A stretch of DNA of 64,000 nucleotides, taken from NCBI GenBank assembly GCA_030247855.1, contig JAPDRN010000035.1, positions 190,051-254,050 of the forward strand. Direction: 5' to 3'. Shown here one piece after another: positions 10,810 to 22,283 of this stretch. Numbering within the stretch: the first letter of the stretch is position 1; the number at the start of each line of letters is the position of its first letter. A model generated the notes under the pieces. The model saw only the letters and a list, made by a program, of their open reading frames with translations, was not told where the DNA came from and ran no database searches. Both the position numbers and the translations under genes were made by a program. This stretch comes from Knufia peltigerae. Lineage: Eukaryota > Ascomycota > Eurotiomycetes > Chaetothyriales > Trichomeriaceae.

Positions 10810-11927
10810 TTATTTTTCTTCCAGATCCGCTACAGTCGTCGGTCTCTTAGCTTTGATGTCCGCCAAAATTTTGTCTGCGCCCTTCCGCAGTAACTCCTCA
10901 GCTGCACGTATGCCGAATGAGTCTGCATCCTCTTTGGTCTTCACCACTTGAGTCATCTCAACTTCTGCCTTCTCCTTTCCGTCCTGACTTACAACGATTG
11001 CTTTGAGCTGAAGTGCATCTTTGCTGTCCCCTTCTTTGAGCCATTCCGTTTCAACTCCGAGAGGAGCACTGCATCCGCCTTCCAAAGTCCTCAGTAAGCT
11101 TCGCTCCGTGGATGTAGCCAGATGAGTTTCGAGATGGTCTATCCTATCAAGCATGGTTTGAACACGTTCGTCAGATGCTCGGCTCTCGACCCCGATCGCG
11201 CCCTGTCCAACAGCATAGAGCATCCCGCCATTTTTTGAATCGAGATACTGAGTGATGCGATGACTGAGATTGGCCCGAATTAGGCCGGCAGCTGCAAGAA
11301 TTGCAGCATCAAAAGGTCCGTCCTCGGCATCGAGTTTCGACAGTCTCGTGTCGATATTTCCTCTCATATCAAGAACTCGTAGGTGAGGATATTTAAGAGC
11401 GATCTGAGCTCCTCTTCGCATTGACGAAGTACCAACAACTGCTCCTGCGGGTAGGTCTTCGATATTGCAAGGTTTGCGTCCGGCCTTAAGAACAAAAGCA
11501 TCCCTTGGGTCTTCCCTTTGCAGCACTGCACCAATTGTACAGCCAGGAGGCAATTGAGTGGGCACATCTAGAAGCAAAATCAACGAGAATCCTTGCATTA
11601 ACACCCAAAATCCAAACCTTTATATGAGTGGACCAAGAAATCCAATCCTCCTTCGAGCATCAAGGTTTCAAGTTCGTGCGTCCACAAATTCTTAACCGGC
11701 ATATCCTTGAATGGAGTAATTTTGTCGATATCCCCGGCTGCCGTGTCTCGTGCTTTGATCGCATAGACATTGTCGGGGAATGTTGATGCCAAAGCCTTCA
11801 CTACAAGATCCGTTTGGATGAGAGCAAGCTTTGATTTTCTGGTGCCGACACTGAATGTTGTTTGAGGATTGCTTCCGTGAATTGTTGCCGAGGCATTGTC
11901 GCCCTGAACCACTGCGAGGGTGGCCAT
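10810..11927 (-). CDS. HEM3: Porphobilinogen deaminase (hydroxymethylbilane synthase)
   Basis: Two exons, 11927-11618 and 11567-10810, encode 355 residues. The enzyme condenses four porphobilinogen molecules to hydroxymethylbilane, the third step of haem synthesis, in the cytosol. It carries a dipyrromethane cofactor on a cysteine, here Cys269 in LEGGCSAPLGVE, the family signature. The N-terminal VGTRKSKLALIQT, the DIDKITPFKDMPVKN stretch and VHSYKDVPTQLPPG across the intron are typical, as is GTSSMRRGAQI in the middle. Length matches fungal homologues. The splice junction restores HSYKDVPT, where most orthologues have HSLKDVPT. It is convergent with TAP42 and divergent from LON2. Confidence 0.96.
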
Positions 11928-12307
11928 TTCAGCGCAGAATGACTTTCTTGAAGGCTCAGTGAAATGGCTAATAATACCAGAAAGTCAGGATATATTCTAG
12001 TGCCGTTGGAACTTGCAATGTTTGGTTTAGTGGTGGCGTTTCTGCTGGTTTCCGTGTCGGAGCACGTGAGTCCGATTTGCTCTCGTCATGCCAAACTGGG
12101 AGCCCCGAACCTCGGCAGGCAACGGACGGCGGCGTCAACTCCCCCTCAAGAACCCTGGCATTACATCTCGTAGATTCTATGGCTAGTTGATCATGGCATT
12201 CAAATAAGTGATCCCCCTTCATTCCCCGGATCATCATAAACACAGATTGTTCCCTCCCCCCCCGCTTGTTCTTCCTTCTCTCGACTTCCATCCACTCTAC
12301 TAACACC
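11928..12307. promoter_or_regulatory. Divergent promoter, HEM3 / peroxisomal LON
   Basis: 380 bases between divergent starts. The LON side ends in a long C/T-rich leader (CCCTCCCCCCCC near 12250), common before fungal transcription starts. No gene is seen. Confidence 0.5.
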
Positions 12308-15208
12308 ATGGGTTATACTGCAAAGGCAACTATTCCACTCATTCCTCTGGCCCGAGATTCGGTCCTTTTGCCTGGAGTCACGCTCAGGATCTCCGTGTCG
12401 AACCGTGCCGACATACCTCTCCTCATCTCCTCAGCCTTTCAAAGAGCTTCTAGATCAAGAGCAGGAACTGCCTCTCTTCCTGTTGGCTGTGTCCCTATCA
12501 ACTCCCCTTATCTAAGCGCGGATGGGAGAGAACTGCTCGACAGTTCGAAGAAAGAGAGTAGTGGCCACATCGAACATGATATCGATCCCAGCAATGCGAC
12601 CAAGAAAGATTTATTCAAGTACGGTACCTTAGCGAAGATCATTGGAGTACAAGGCAACTCCAATGCGGATCCATACTTGGTCGTCGAAGGCGTCCAACGG
12701 TTCAGGATAGATAAGATCAGACACGAGAAGCCAAACTTCGAGGCCGAAGTCACATTTTACGAGGATGAGGTGCCAGATCTCAACGATGGTGACCTACGCG
12801 CTAGTTTCACACGACTTAAGCAACGATCTCGAGAACTTTTGACCTTACTTCGATTGTCCTCCCTCTTCCGGCCTGCGTCGATGGTCCTCTCGCCACTCAT
12901 TGTCCGCCGATTTGAGCTGTACATTGGAAAGAAAGATCTTTCTCAGGCCGGCCAGCTTGCGGACTTTATGACAGATATTGTGGAAGCAAGTTATGAAGAG
13001 AAATTGCGCGTATTGAGCACCTTGGATTTGCACGAGCGTCTGGAACGTGTTCTGGCCCTTTTGAACAAGCAGATTTCGGGCATCAACGGGAACATCAAGA
13101 TCACTTCGATCACTTCGACAACGCTACCTTCCAACATTGGGGTGGACATCTCCGACCTCAACCAAAGCCAGCGCGAGGCTCTTGCCAGGCGCGCGCTGTC
13201 CGGGTTGAACGGTATGACTCCTCCGGGCATGCCAGGTGCACGAGGGGGCGAAGGAGATGAAGATAATGAGGTCAACGAAGTCGAAGAGCTCAAAAAGAAG
13301 GTTGCTGAGGCCGGATTGTCACCAGAAGCTCAGAAAGTTGCCGATCGTGAACTGAAGCGCTTGAAGAAGATGAACCCTGCTAACGCGGAGTATGGGGTCA
13401 TACGTACTTACGTCGAGAACCTGGTTGAGATTCCCTGGACCAAGGTGACTGATGACCAATTGGGAGCTGACACTCTCGCCCGAGCTCGTAAGCAACTTGA
13501 TGACGATCATTACGGCTTGGAAAAGATTAAGAAGAGATTACTTGAATACCTTGCAGTCTTAAAGCTCAAGCAGTCTGTCAATGCCGATGTCGATCAACAA
13601 ATTGCTAGATTGACCAAGCAACTTACTCCTACGCAAGAAGGTGAGGAGAGAGAGGTCGAGCAGATTCCGGACAACGAGAAGGATGCTGCTACTGCTAAAC
13701 TGCATGTTCTCAAGTCAAAGCGAATGGTCGATAAGTCACCAATCCTTCTACTAGTTGGACCCCCTGGCACTGGCAAGACGTCTCTGGCAAAATCGATTGC
13801 TCTCTCCCTGGGTCGCAAGTTTCACAGAATATCCCTTGGCGGTGTTCGGGATGAAGCAGAAATCAGAGGCCACAGACGGACCTATGTCGCTGCAATGCCA
13901 GGTCTCATCGTGAGCGGCCTGAAAAAGGTCGGGGTCGCGAACCCTGTCTTCCTGCTTGATGAGATCGACAAAATCAGCACAAATAATTTCCATGGTGACC
14001 CATCTGCTGCTATGCTTGAAGTCCTCGATCCTGAACAGAATCACAGCTTCAACGATCATTACGTCAATATCCCCATGGACCTGAGTAAAGTTCTCTTCAT
14101 TGCAACCGCCAACTCCCTCGACACTATCCCTGCGCCACTTCTCGACCGTATGGAAACCATCCAACTGTCTGGCTACACCACTATCGAGAAACGTTACATC
14201 GCCAAGCAGCATCTTATCCCTAAGCAAGTCCGTACTAACGGTCTCTCCGATGGTCAAGTGGTCCTGCCTGACGACGTTATCGACACCATTATAACATCCT
14301 ATACCCGCGAGTCTGGCGTGCGTAACCTTGAGCGCGAAATAGGCTCAGTGTGCCGATACAAGGCTGTACAATATGCTGATGCGAGAGACGCAAATGACAC
14401 CAGCCCCAGTAAATATAATCCCACCGTGACCGTGGATGAGCTCGAAGACATTTTGGGGATTGAACGCTTCGAGGAAGAAATTGCCGAAAAGTCTTCGCGG
14501 CCCGGTGTCGTCACAGGGCTTGTGGCATACTCGTCTGGCGGGCAGGGGAGTATATTATTTATCGAAGTGGCTGATATGCCTGGCAAAGGCCGTGTGCAAC
14601 TCACTGGGAAACTGGGCGATGTGCTCAAGGAGTCGGTTGAGGTTGCGCTCACGTGGGTCAAGGCGCACAGTTATGACTTGGGCCTTACCCACGACCCTCA
14701 TGAGGACATTATGGAGAAGCGTGCTATTCATGTTCATTGTCCTGCGGGAGCGGTGCCCAAGGATGGACCCAGCGCTGGTCTAGCACATACCGTTGCTCTG
14801 ATCAGTTTGTTCAGTGGAAAGAGCGTGCCGCCTACGATCGCCATGACGGGAGAAGTCAGTCTGCGTGGCCGCGTCATGCCGGTCGGTGGTATCAAAGAGA
14901 AACTCATTGGCGCACATCGTGCGGGAGTCAAGAAGGTTCTTTTGCCTGCACATAACCGTAAAGATGTGAAGGATGTGCCTGACGAGGTGAAGCGCGAGAT
15001 GGAGATTGTTTATGTCAAGTATGTTTCCGACTCCCCCTTTCCCCCTCCCTGTGGCCTATTTTTCCAGTTCACCGGCCTAACGTCTGTATTATTGGATCTG
15101 CTGCTAACATATCCCATCAGGCATGTTTATGAGGCGCTCCGACAGATTTGGCCCGAATCACAATGGGCTTCAGACAGATATTTTGCCGAGGTCGAAAGTC
15201 GGTTGTAG
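12308..15208 (+). CDS. Peroxisomal Lon protease homologue
   Basis: Two exons, 12308-15018 and 15121-15208, give 932 residues. This is an ATP-dependent serine protease of the peroxisomal Lon2/Pln group, which removes damaged or unfolded matrix proteins. Domain order: LON substrate-binding N-domain (about residues 8-250), helical linker, AAA+ module with Walker A GPPGTGKTS from residue 484 and Walker B FLLDEID near 548-554, then the protease domain with catalytic Ser822 in KDGPSAGLAH and Lys865 in GGIKEKLIGAHRAG. The C-terminus is SRL, a classic type 1 peroxisomal targeting signal, and there is no mitochondrial presequence. The 102-nt intron (15019-15120; CTAAC branch, ATCAG end) is a multiple of three and contains no stop, so retention would insert 34 residues and keep the SRL tail. 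The ATG at 12308 has a good context (ACACCATGG). Confidence 0.95.
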   Translation: MGYTAKATIPLIPLARDSVLLPGVTLRISVSNRADIPLLISSAFQRASRSRAGTASLPVGCVPINSPYLSADGRELLDSSKKESSGHIEHDIDPSNATKKDLFKYGTLAKIIGVQGNSNADPYLVVEGVQRFRIDKIRHEKPNFEAEVTFYEDEVPDLNDGDLRASFTRLKQRSRELLTLLRLSSLFRPASMVLSPLIVRRFELYIGKKDLSQAGQLADFMTDIVEASYEEKLRVLSTLDLHERLERVLALLNKQISGINGNIKITSITSTTLPSNIGVDISDLNQSQREALARRALSGLNGMTPPGMPGARGGEGDEDNEVNEVEELKKKVAEAGLSPEAQKVADRELKRLKKMNPANAEYGVIRTYVENLVEIPWTKVTDDQLGADTLARARKQLDDDHYGLEKIKKRLLEYLAVLKLKQSVNADVDQQIARLTKQLTPTQEGEEREVEQIPDNEKDAATAKLHVLKSKRMVDKSPILLLVGPPGTGKTSLAKSIALSLGRKFHRISLGGVRDEAEIRGHRRTYVAAMPGLIVSGLKKVGVANPVFLLDEIDKISTNNFHGDPSAAMLEVLDPEQNHSFNDHYVNIPMDLSKVLFIATANSLDTIPAPLLDRMETIQLSGYTTIEKRYIAKQHLIPKQVRTNGLSDGQVVLPDDVIDTIITSYTRESGVRNLEREIGSVCRYKAVQYADARDANDTSPSKYNPTVTVDELEDILGIERFEEEIAEKSSRPGVVTGLVAYSSGGQGSILFIEVADMPGKGRVQLTGKLGDVLKESVEVALTWVKAHSYDLGLTHDPHEDIMEKRAIHVHCPAGAVPKDGPSAGLAHTVALISLFSGKSVPPTIAMTGEVSLRGRVMPVGGIKEKLIGAHRAGVKKVLLPAHNRKDVKDVPDEVKREMEIVYVKYVSDSPFPPPCGLFFQFTGLTSVLLDLLLTYPIRHVYEALRQIWPESQWASDRYFAEVESRL

Positions 15209-15544
15209 ATTGTGGACGTTGGTGGTGTTGTTTAGAAGATCTGACATTGCAGAACTTGTATTAGCAGAGCGAGTGATTCATGTGGGGGGGTGGTTTGAAT
15301 ATCATCTTCATAGTCATGCAATTACTTAAGTCATTATCATGATTAGTTGATCTTGACGAAGATTTTCGCTTTCTCTACTCAGGGCGAGGATGAGTTTCAC
15401 AGTACTTCGCAGTTAGTTGCGTCAGGCATATTGGCTCAACATCAAGTAGACACCCGAGTTCACACAGGATCGCATGACGATCGGTAATGTACAATATAGA
15501 TTTTTCAACGTCTGTAATCATACAGGCAAAGCAAGAAAGGGTAT
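15209..15544. other. Convergent 3' spacer, LON2 / uL23m
   Basis: 336 bases between two 3' ends. The 128-codon minus-strand frame that runs through here and into the uL23m last exon is an off-frame shadow. Nothing else is seen. Confidence 0.5.
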
Positions 15545-16683
15545 CTAACGACGAGGTGCATGGTCCGACGGCATGTCGGCACTCGAGTCCAACAATTGCC
15601 AGGTCGGCGCCCACTTTTTCTTTCCCTTTAATAGTTCCTGCGCCTGTTGGGCGATTGTCTTTCTGTGTTCGAGGTTGGGTTTCGATAACCCCCACTCGCT
15701 GCTTTCTCGTTCTTGGGCGAACTGTGCCTTGGCCAGTTGCCAGTAGTCGTCGTGTTCCCACCTAGAGAGAATATTTGTTAGTTTGGAGTAGGAGGGGTGG
15801 GATATGTTGGTACAGGAAACTTACGGATCGAGGTCCTTGACCTCTTCTGGATAGACGAACGGCTTGGCCAGTTGCACGGTCATCTTCTTTATGCTTTGAG
15901 GCCGGTACAGGGCTCCCTGACTGTATCTGTCTGTCGGTTGTGTCCGTTTCACTTTTTGTTGGATGACAACACTCCGTACGTGCAGGACTTCTACCGCGTA
16001 CACGTTCCTCAGGTAGGCTCTGAGATCCAGCTTGCTGAAATGTAATGGGACATCGAAGGCGGCGTAGTTGGGACTGAGATGGGGTGTGCGCATCAGGACG
16101 ACGGCGTCGTTAGGGTGAGGACTGTAGAAGATTGGCAGGTTAACAAAGGTGCCAAAAGAGAGGTCAATGTGTAAAAGACCTAGGGAACAACTCACAAGTT
16201 GATTTGTTTCCGCGATTCGTAGGGGACATTGGCAGGTTTGCTAAAGAACCGTGAAGGAGATTGTAGTAGTTCGGTCACTTTCTGTGGGCTGAGATATCTG
16301 CTGTTGGTGTGTAAAAAGTCTCTTACGTCGCTTGACACATGCGATAAAGGAGAGTAGACGTCCATGAAGTGATCGAGGTGTTTCCGCTCCATTTCCCACC
16401 AGCGCAACTCGTCGTCCGTCCGGGTGGCTCGGAGTGCTTCCAGGGTTTCTGGAGCTAGTTGCTGTTTTGGAGGTTGATTTGATGATAGTTGAACCTCATA
16501 CTTTTCAAGCCATTTGAGCGGAGGTTCGACTCGTTTGAAGATGTTGGCAGAGAACGGGTTCAGTCCAATGGTGGTTTTTACTCGTCTTTTGGCATTCCAT
16601 AGTCGGGGCGCATTGGGTGCTACCCGGGTCGTTGGAATCTTTGGTTTCGTGTGAAGTGTAGGCGGAAGCCTTGCTCGAGGCAT
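15545..16683 (-). CDS. MRP20: Mitochondrial large-subunit ribosomal protein uL23m
   Basis: Three exons, 16683-16196, 16121-15825 and 15761-15545, encode 333 residues. It resembles the fungal mitochondrial L23 protein (Mrp20, formerly L41), which sits at the peptide exit tunnel. The N-terminus is basic (MPRARLPPTLHTKPKIPTTR), compatible with mitochondrial import. The L23 core is in exon 2: VVLMRTPHLSPNYAAFDVPL followed by FSKLDLRAYLRNVYAVEVL, the usual order of strand, loop and helix. Exon 3 gives a fungal-type extension beginning WEHDDYWQLAKAQFAQERE and ending PSDHAPRR. The splice choices are set by frame: intron 1 joins QIN to FPHPNDAVV, intron 2 joins LDP to WEHDD. It is divergent from RPN1. 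Confidence 0.85.
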
Positions 16684-17123
16684 CGTAGCGGAAGAGGTGG
16701 TTTGACGATGCCGAGTAAAGCAGGCTTTGCAGATAACAGCTTTTGGACGGGCGCAGTTGTTCGATGTCTACGGAGTACGGAGTATAAGGTATGAAGAAAT
16801 GAGCTGTAGAAGTTGTGTAGGGAAAGTTAGCCGCGACCACCCATTGCCATGAATCGGCCATTTGATTCGGTGAGGCTCAGAAACGGACACGCGCCAAACA
16901 TTTTGGTGGATCGTTTCCATCATTCACACTCAGTCGTTCCGTAAGCTACTTGTCGCCTGCCACCAGCCGCAGGTGTCCTTCCGTACATTCGTCAACGTTT
17001 ACTGATCTTTGCCTCCATAACTCATCTTCTTTACCTCTACTATTCCCCTTGACTTCCCTGTATCCCTAAGCCGGTTATTTTTTCATTCGCGAATTCATTG
17101 GCCAAACAGGCCACAACGACAAC
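16684..17123. promoter_or_regulatory. Divergent promoter, uL23m / RPN1, with tandem TACGGAGTA
   Basis: 440 bases between divergent starts. Two overlapping copies of TACGGAGTA occupy 16769-16784, about 90 bases upstream of the uL23m start. I found no clear copy of the yeast proteasome element GGTGGCAAA; GGTGG occurs at about 16903 but the match stops there. The RPN1 side is C/T-rich. Confidence 0.5.
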
Positions 17124-19886
17124 ATGGCGCAGGATGAGAAGAAGCCGACCGCCGCGGAGAAGGGCAAGGGCAAGGCAGAAGATGTTTCCATGTCCAATGG
17201 AGAGAAAGATGCACACGCAGATACCAAAGACCCCAAGGAAGCGGATGCAAAGACAGATGCGCCCGCTGAAGAAGAGCTCAGCGAAGAGGATCAACACCTC
17301 AAAAGCGAACTAGAGATGCTGGTCGAACGATTAAAAGAGAACGACACCAGTCTATACAAGCCTGCGATCGACGCCATCAAGAATTTCATCAAAACCTCTA
17401 CCTCGTCCATGACCGCCGTACCCAAGCCTCTGAAGTTCCTTCGGCCACATTACGATGAACTTGCCGCCCTTTACGACAAGTGGTCTGCAGGGTCCGACCG
17501 TGACTCACTCGCGGACATGCTTTCGGTCCTGGGCATGACATACGGAGATGAAGAGAAGCTAGAGACACTCAAATATAGGCTGTTGTCAAAATCGGATGAT
17601 TTGGGTTCGTGGGGTCACGAGTATATTCGCCATTTGGCTCTTGAAATTGGCCAGGAGTACCAAAACCGACTGAATGATGAGCGAGAAGTAGGGGACCTCA
17701 CGGAGTTGGCTTTGGCCCTCGTACCATACTTTTTGAAACACAACGCAGAAGCCGACGCCGTGGACCTGCTTAGCGAGCTTGAGATGATCGAAGAGATTCC
17801 GCGGTTCCTAGACGAAAACACATTTTCCAGAGTCTGCCTCTACATGGTCAGCATGGTCAATCTTCTCACATACCCCGACGATGTTGCCTTTCTCAAAACC
17901 GCCCACGAAATTTACGTCAAATATAACAAATTGGCTCAGGCAATGGTCCTGGCCATCAGGTTAAATGACGAGGAGCTCATTCGGCAAGATCTGGATTCGA
18001 CAGATGACATGGCGTTGAAGAAGCAACTGGCCTTCCTTATCGCACGGCAAAGAATATACATTGAAGTTCCCTCAGAAACAAAGGATGAACAAGAAATCGC
18101 TGAATGCTTGGGCAACACACAACTACCGAATCACTTCAAGACCTTGGCCAAGGAACTGAACATTCTAGAGCCAAAGACACCGGAAGATATCTACAAAGCA
18201 CATCTTGAGACTGGACGGGGCATCACTGCAGCTGCAGATTCGGCGAAGCACAACATGGCCACCGCTTTCCTCAACGGCTTCGTCAATGCAGGTTTCGGTA
18301 AAGACAAACTCATGCTGGTGGAGGAGAATGAACAGCCTTGGGTATGGAAGACCAGAGACGATGGTATGATGAGCACTACTGCTTCGCTCGGTATGCTCAT
18401 GCAGTGGGATGTTGAGGGCAGCTTGGACGTCATCGACCGATTCCAGCAGTTGGAGGAAGAACCTATCAAGGCCGGTGCACTTTTGGCCTATGGTATTGTT
18501 AATTCTGGAGTTCGGATGGAAGGCGATCCAGTCATGTCTTTGCTCACTGATGACGATGTTCTCCAAAACGGCAAGCCTTCTATGAGACTCGCAGCTATCA
18601 TGGGTCTCGGCCTGTCTTATGCTGGATCGAACCGAGAAGACCTCCTGGACTATCTGCTCCCCATTGTCGAGGACAGCACCCTTGACATGCAGCTATCTGC
18701 CATGGCGGCCGTATCGCTTGGTATGGTGTTTGTGGGCTCGTCCAATCACCAAGTTGCGGAGGCCATTGCAACTCAATTGATGGACGAAGACCGTCAACGG
18801 CAGCTGAAGGACAAGTGGGCCAGATTCATGGCGCTGGGATTAGCGCTCCTATACTTTGGGAAGCAAGAAGAAGTCGATGTCATCCTAGACATTCTGAAGG
18901 CAATCGACCATCCCATGGCAATGCCTACTGCAACACTCGCATCTGTATGCGCGTGGGCTGGTACTGGAGCTGTGCTTAAACTACAGGAGCTTCTGCATGT
19001 CTGCAACGACCATATCGAGGAGAAAGAAGAGACGACAGGCGAGCAGCTGGTGCAATCATACGCTGTTCTCGGTCTGTCACTGATAGCCATGGGTGAGGAT
19101 GTTGGACAAGATATGGTTCTTCGACAATTCGGTCACCTCATGCACTACGGCGAGGCCAACATCCGAAAAGCTGTGCCACTTGCAATGGGTTTGATTAGTC
19201 CCAGCAACCCGCAGATGAAGATCTACGATACTTTGTCACGCTACAGCCACGACAACGACAACGACGTCGCTATCAATGCCATCTTCGCCATGGGCTTGGT
19301 CGGGGCCGGTACCAACAATGCTCGTCTTGCTCAACTACTGAGACAACTCGCAAACTACTATCACCGGGACCAAAACTCACTGTGTATGGTGCGGATCGCC
19401 CAGGGTTTGGTACACATGGGCAAGGGCACCATGTCACTCAACCCATTCCATACCGATCGTCAAGTGCTGTCCAGAGTCGCCGCAGCAGGTCTTCTGACGG
19501 TTCTCGTGTCTCTGATCGATTCGAAGCAGTTCATTCTCGCCGATGCCCATTATTTGCTGTACTTCCTCGTCACCGCGATGTATCCTAGATTCCTGATCAC
19601 CCTGGACGAAGACCTCAAGCCGATGACTGTCAATGTCCGCGTCGGTCAAGCCGTGGATGTTGTAGGTGCTGCTGGTCGACCAAGAACCATTACTGGCTGG
19701 CAGACACAGAGCACACCGGTTCTCCTAGCGCACGGCGAACGAGCCGAACTTGAAGATGAGGAGTACTTATGCCTAAGTAGCACTCTAGAAGGTCTCGTCA
19801 TCTTGCGAAAGGTTAGTAATTCTTCTCAGTCATGCCAGTATTCACTAACATTTTGCTAGAATCCGGAATGGGAAAGCACCAAATAA
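17124..19886 (+). CDS. RPN1: 26S proteasome regulatory subunit RPN1 (PSMD2)
   Basis: Two exons, 17124-19811 and 19860-19886, encode 904 residues. Rpn1 is a large non-ATPase subunit of the proteasome base that docks ubiquitin receptors and shuttle factors. A charged, disordered N-terminus (about 55 residues of Lys/Glu/Asp) precedes KSELEMLVERLKENDTSLYK and the helical N-domain (FLRPHYDELAALYDKW). The toroid of proteasome/cyclosome repeats follows, with units such as KAGALLAYGIVNSGV, MRLAAIMGLGLSYAGSN, LSAMAAVSLGMVFVGSS and KAVPLAMGLISPSNP. The C-terminal domain includes MYPRFLITLDEDLKPMTVNV. The last intron leaves only eight codons in exon 2 (NPEWESTK); if it is retained, the protein ends 15 residues later with an unrelated tail. 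Confidence 0.97.
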
Positions 19887-20440
19887 ACAGCATCAAAGGT
19901 TCAAGAGTTTGCGATTCGATTGGCCTTTGCACTGTCCCCGGACAGGCTGTATTGTATCATAAGTACCAGGTTAATCTAGACTTGCACTGGACAGGGTCGC
20001 CAGTAAGATGCTCAGGGTGGCGGGTTGCACCCTAACAGAAATTCTGAATGAGGATCCGTAACAGGAATTGAACTGAACAAATACCTCTTCTATACTCCGT
20101 AATCGTCTTCTGCAGGTGAATGGCTCTCGAGGGTCAGTGCTTCTACTATGGTTGGAACGGGTGGCTGGATTCGATGGTGTTGGAGTCTGGAGTAATACGA
20201 GCAACTGCTCCACCTGTGAAATGGCATCATTGTATTTGCTCCGCATCCTTCAATTACTCGTTCACTTGCTCGCTTCCTCACATCACTTGTAACCCTAGAG
20301 ATATTGATTCGTTGGTCCTGCGCAGGCAAGATGAGATCGATGCAGGCATGAAGGTGGTCATCATGATCATACTGTTGCATTTCAGTCTTCATCGTTAACG
20401 TCTTCCCGGAAGCAGAGGTACTCCCTCTCTTGCGACCACC
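19887..20440. other. Spacer RPN1 / MCH1
   Basis: 554 bases between tandem genes. It contains TACTCCGTA at 20093-20101. The short ORFs on both strands lack family resemblance. Confidence 0.5.
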
Positions 20441-22283
20441 ATGCCGCCGACCCCAAATCCACGCATCTCGTCTCTCGACTTCGACACCCACCGCAGGCGC
20501 AGGCGCCCGTCGGGGGGCTCCCATCCCAGCATCGGAGACGATGACTTTGACTTCATGGGCCAAGTTGCGGCCGAGATCATCGAACGAGACCGCATCAAGA
20601 TGCGCAGGGAGGTCATCCGGGTCCTCAGCTTCGTCTGCGCGGTACTGAACTGGTATGTTTTTCGCTTCCCCGGGGCCTCAGTATCACAGGCAATAATATC
20701 TCTGACATGTACACAGTCTATGTGCCGGGTCGATAACCTCCTTCTCTCTCTACGGCGCCCGTTTCCTCACCGACTTGCGTTATACGCAGTTCCAGGTCAA
20801 CGCCGTGTCCATAACTGCCGAGTTGGCCATGTACCTGCCGGTCCCCCTGTTCGGCTACCTCTGCGACCGGTACTCGCCTCCACCGCTGTCGTTGCTCTCT
20901 TCTCTACTGTTCGGCTTCGGCTATCTTTTGGCTGCGTACACCTACAAATCCGGCCCGCTTGCAGATGCTTCAAGAGACGAACACGGATGGCCGTTTGGCG
21001 TCATGATCGTGGCCTTTATCGGCATCGGCGCAGGCACAAGTTGCATGTACCTTTGTGCGGTCGCAACCTGCGCAAAGAATTTTGCGACGGCCAAGTACAG
21101 AGGCTTCATGCTTGCGGTGCCTATCGCAGCGTTTGGTCTCAGTGGCATGTGGCAGAGTCAAGTCGGCGCACACCTGCTGTATCAAAGGCTTCCCAACGGT
21201 GGCAAAGGTGAAGTCGATGTATTCAGGTACTTTGTCTTCCTCGCTGGGACACTCATTGGTGTTGGCCTGCTCGGCACTCTCGGTCTACAGATCGTCGATG
21301 AGGAAGAACTGATCGACCACGGTGTTGATGTCCTCGAGCGCAGCGGGCTACTAGAGGAGAGCGAGTTTTTCCGTGACTCTGAAGCCTCTACACCCGTAAA
21401 CTATGGCTCTATTTCTCGTGCTCGCACTGGTTCAGGTAGCGCCACGCCCTCTGACACTGACTCCGAGGCAGAGGTCGACCTGTCAGAATCTCAACTTCTC
21501 AAACGCCGTGAACAAGAACACCGGCTCCGCAAGAAGAAATACTGGCTCCTCAACCATGCGACACACACTTTCCTCACTGATCGGACGATGTGGCTACTGG
21601 CTGCGGGTTTCTTTTTGATCACAGGACCAGGTGAAGCTTACATTAACAACCTGGGCACCATCATCCCCACCCTCACGCCCAAACGATACTTTGACACTAC
21701 CAGCCCTCCTGCAGGCCATGCATCCACTCATGTGAGCATTATCGCCCTCGCAAGCACATTCGCTCGTCTCTTCACGGGGTCATTGTCGGACCTCTTCGCG
21801 CCTCCAAGCCAGCCCGAGAATCCGCCCACGGCACGATTTCGATTCAGTCGTCTTGTGCTGCTCCTTCCCAGCGCAGTTGTGCTCTTGCTGGCCTTCCTTA
21901 ACCTCGGTCTCCCATTCCTGACGCCTTCTGTGCCAGAGCTCTTTTTGCTCTCCAGTGCGTTTCTGGGAATCGGCTATGGCGCATGTTTCAGTCTCGTCCC
22001 GATCATCATCAGCGTCGTTTGGGGCGCCGAGAATTTCGCCACGAACTGGGGCGTGGTGGCCATGATGCCTGCCGGTGGTGCGGCGGTGTGGAGTCTAGTC
22101 TACAGCGCCGGCTACTCGAGAGCTTCTACTGGTACTGGGCCCGGTGACGGACGCGAGGGTGAGTGCCTAGGGTACTCTTGCTTCGCGGGCTGGGCGTGGG
22201 GCTGCGCAGGCAGTGTCGTTGCGGCGATTGTCCTCTGGAGCTTTGCCTGGCGTACGTGGAAGAAGCGCAACGTGATTGTCTAG
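20441..22283 (+). CDS. MCH1: Major facilitator, MCH1 (monocarboxylate-transporter-like)
   Basis: Two exons, 20441-20652 and 20717-22283, give 592 residues with about 12 membrane segments. It matches the fungal Mch1 family: after a short Arg-rich cytosolic tail, LSFVCAVLNCLCAGSITSFS across the intron starts helix 1, then FLTDLRYTQFQVNAVSI and AELAMYLPVPLFGYLCDRYS, both characteristic. A long hydrophilic loop (about residues 250-340, rich in Ser, Asp and Glu) separates the two six-helix halves. The second half includes LITGPGEAYINNLGTIIPTL. Despite the name, yeast Mch1 is reported not to carry monocarboxylates and its substrate is unknown; a vacuolar-membrane location is recorded in yeast. The ATG at 20441 (ccaccATG) has an excellent context. 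Confidence 0.93.

Noticed and set aside
16895..16910. Possible yeast-type proteasome element before RPN1
   Set aside because: Only GGTGG matches GGTGGCAAA; not enough to claim a site.
20120..20398. 92-codon ORF before MCH1
   Set aside because: The ATG is real, but the translation has no family resemblance and lies in the MCH1 leader.
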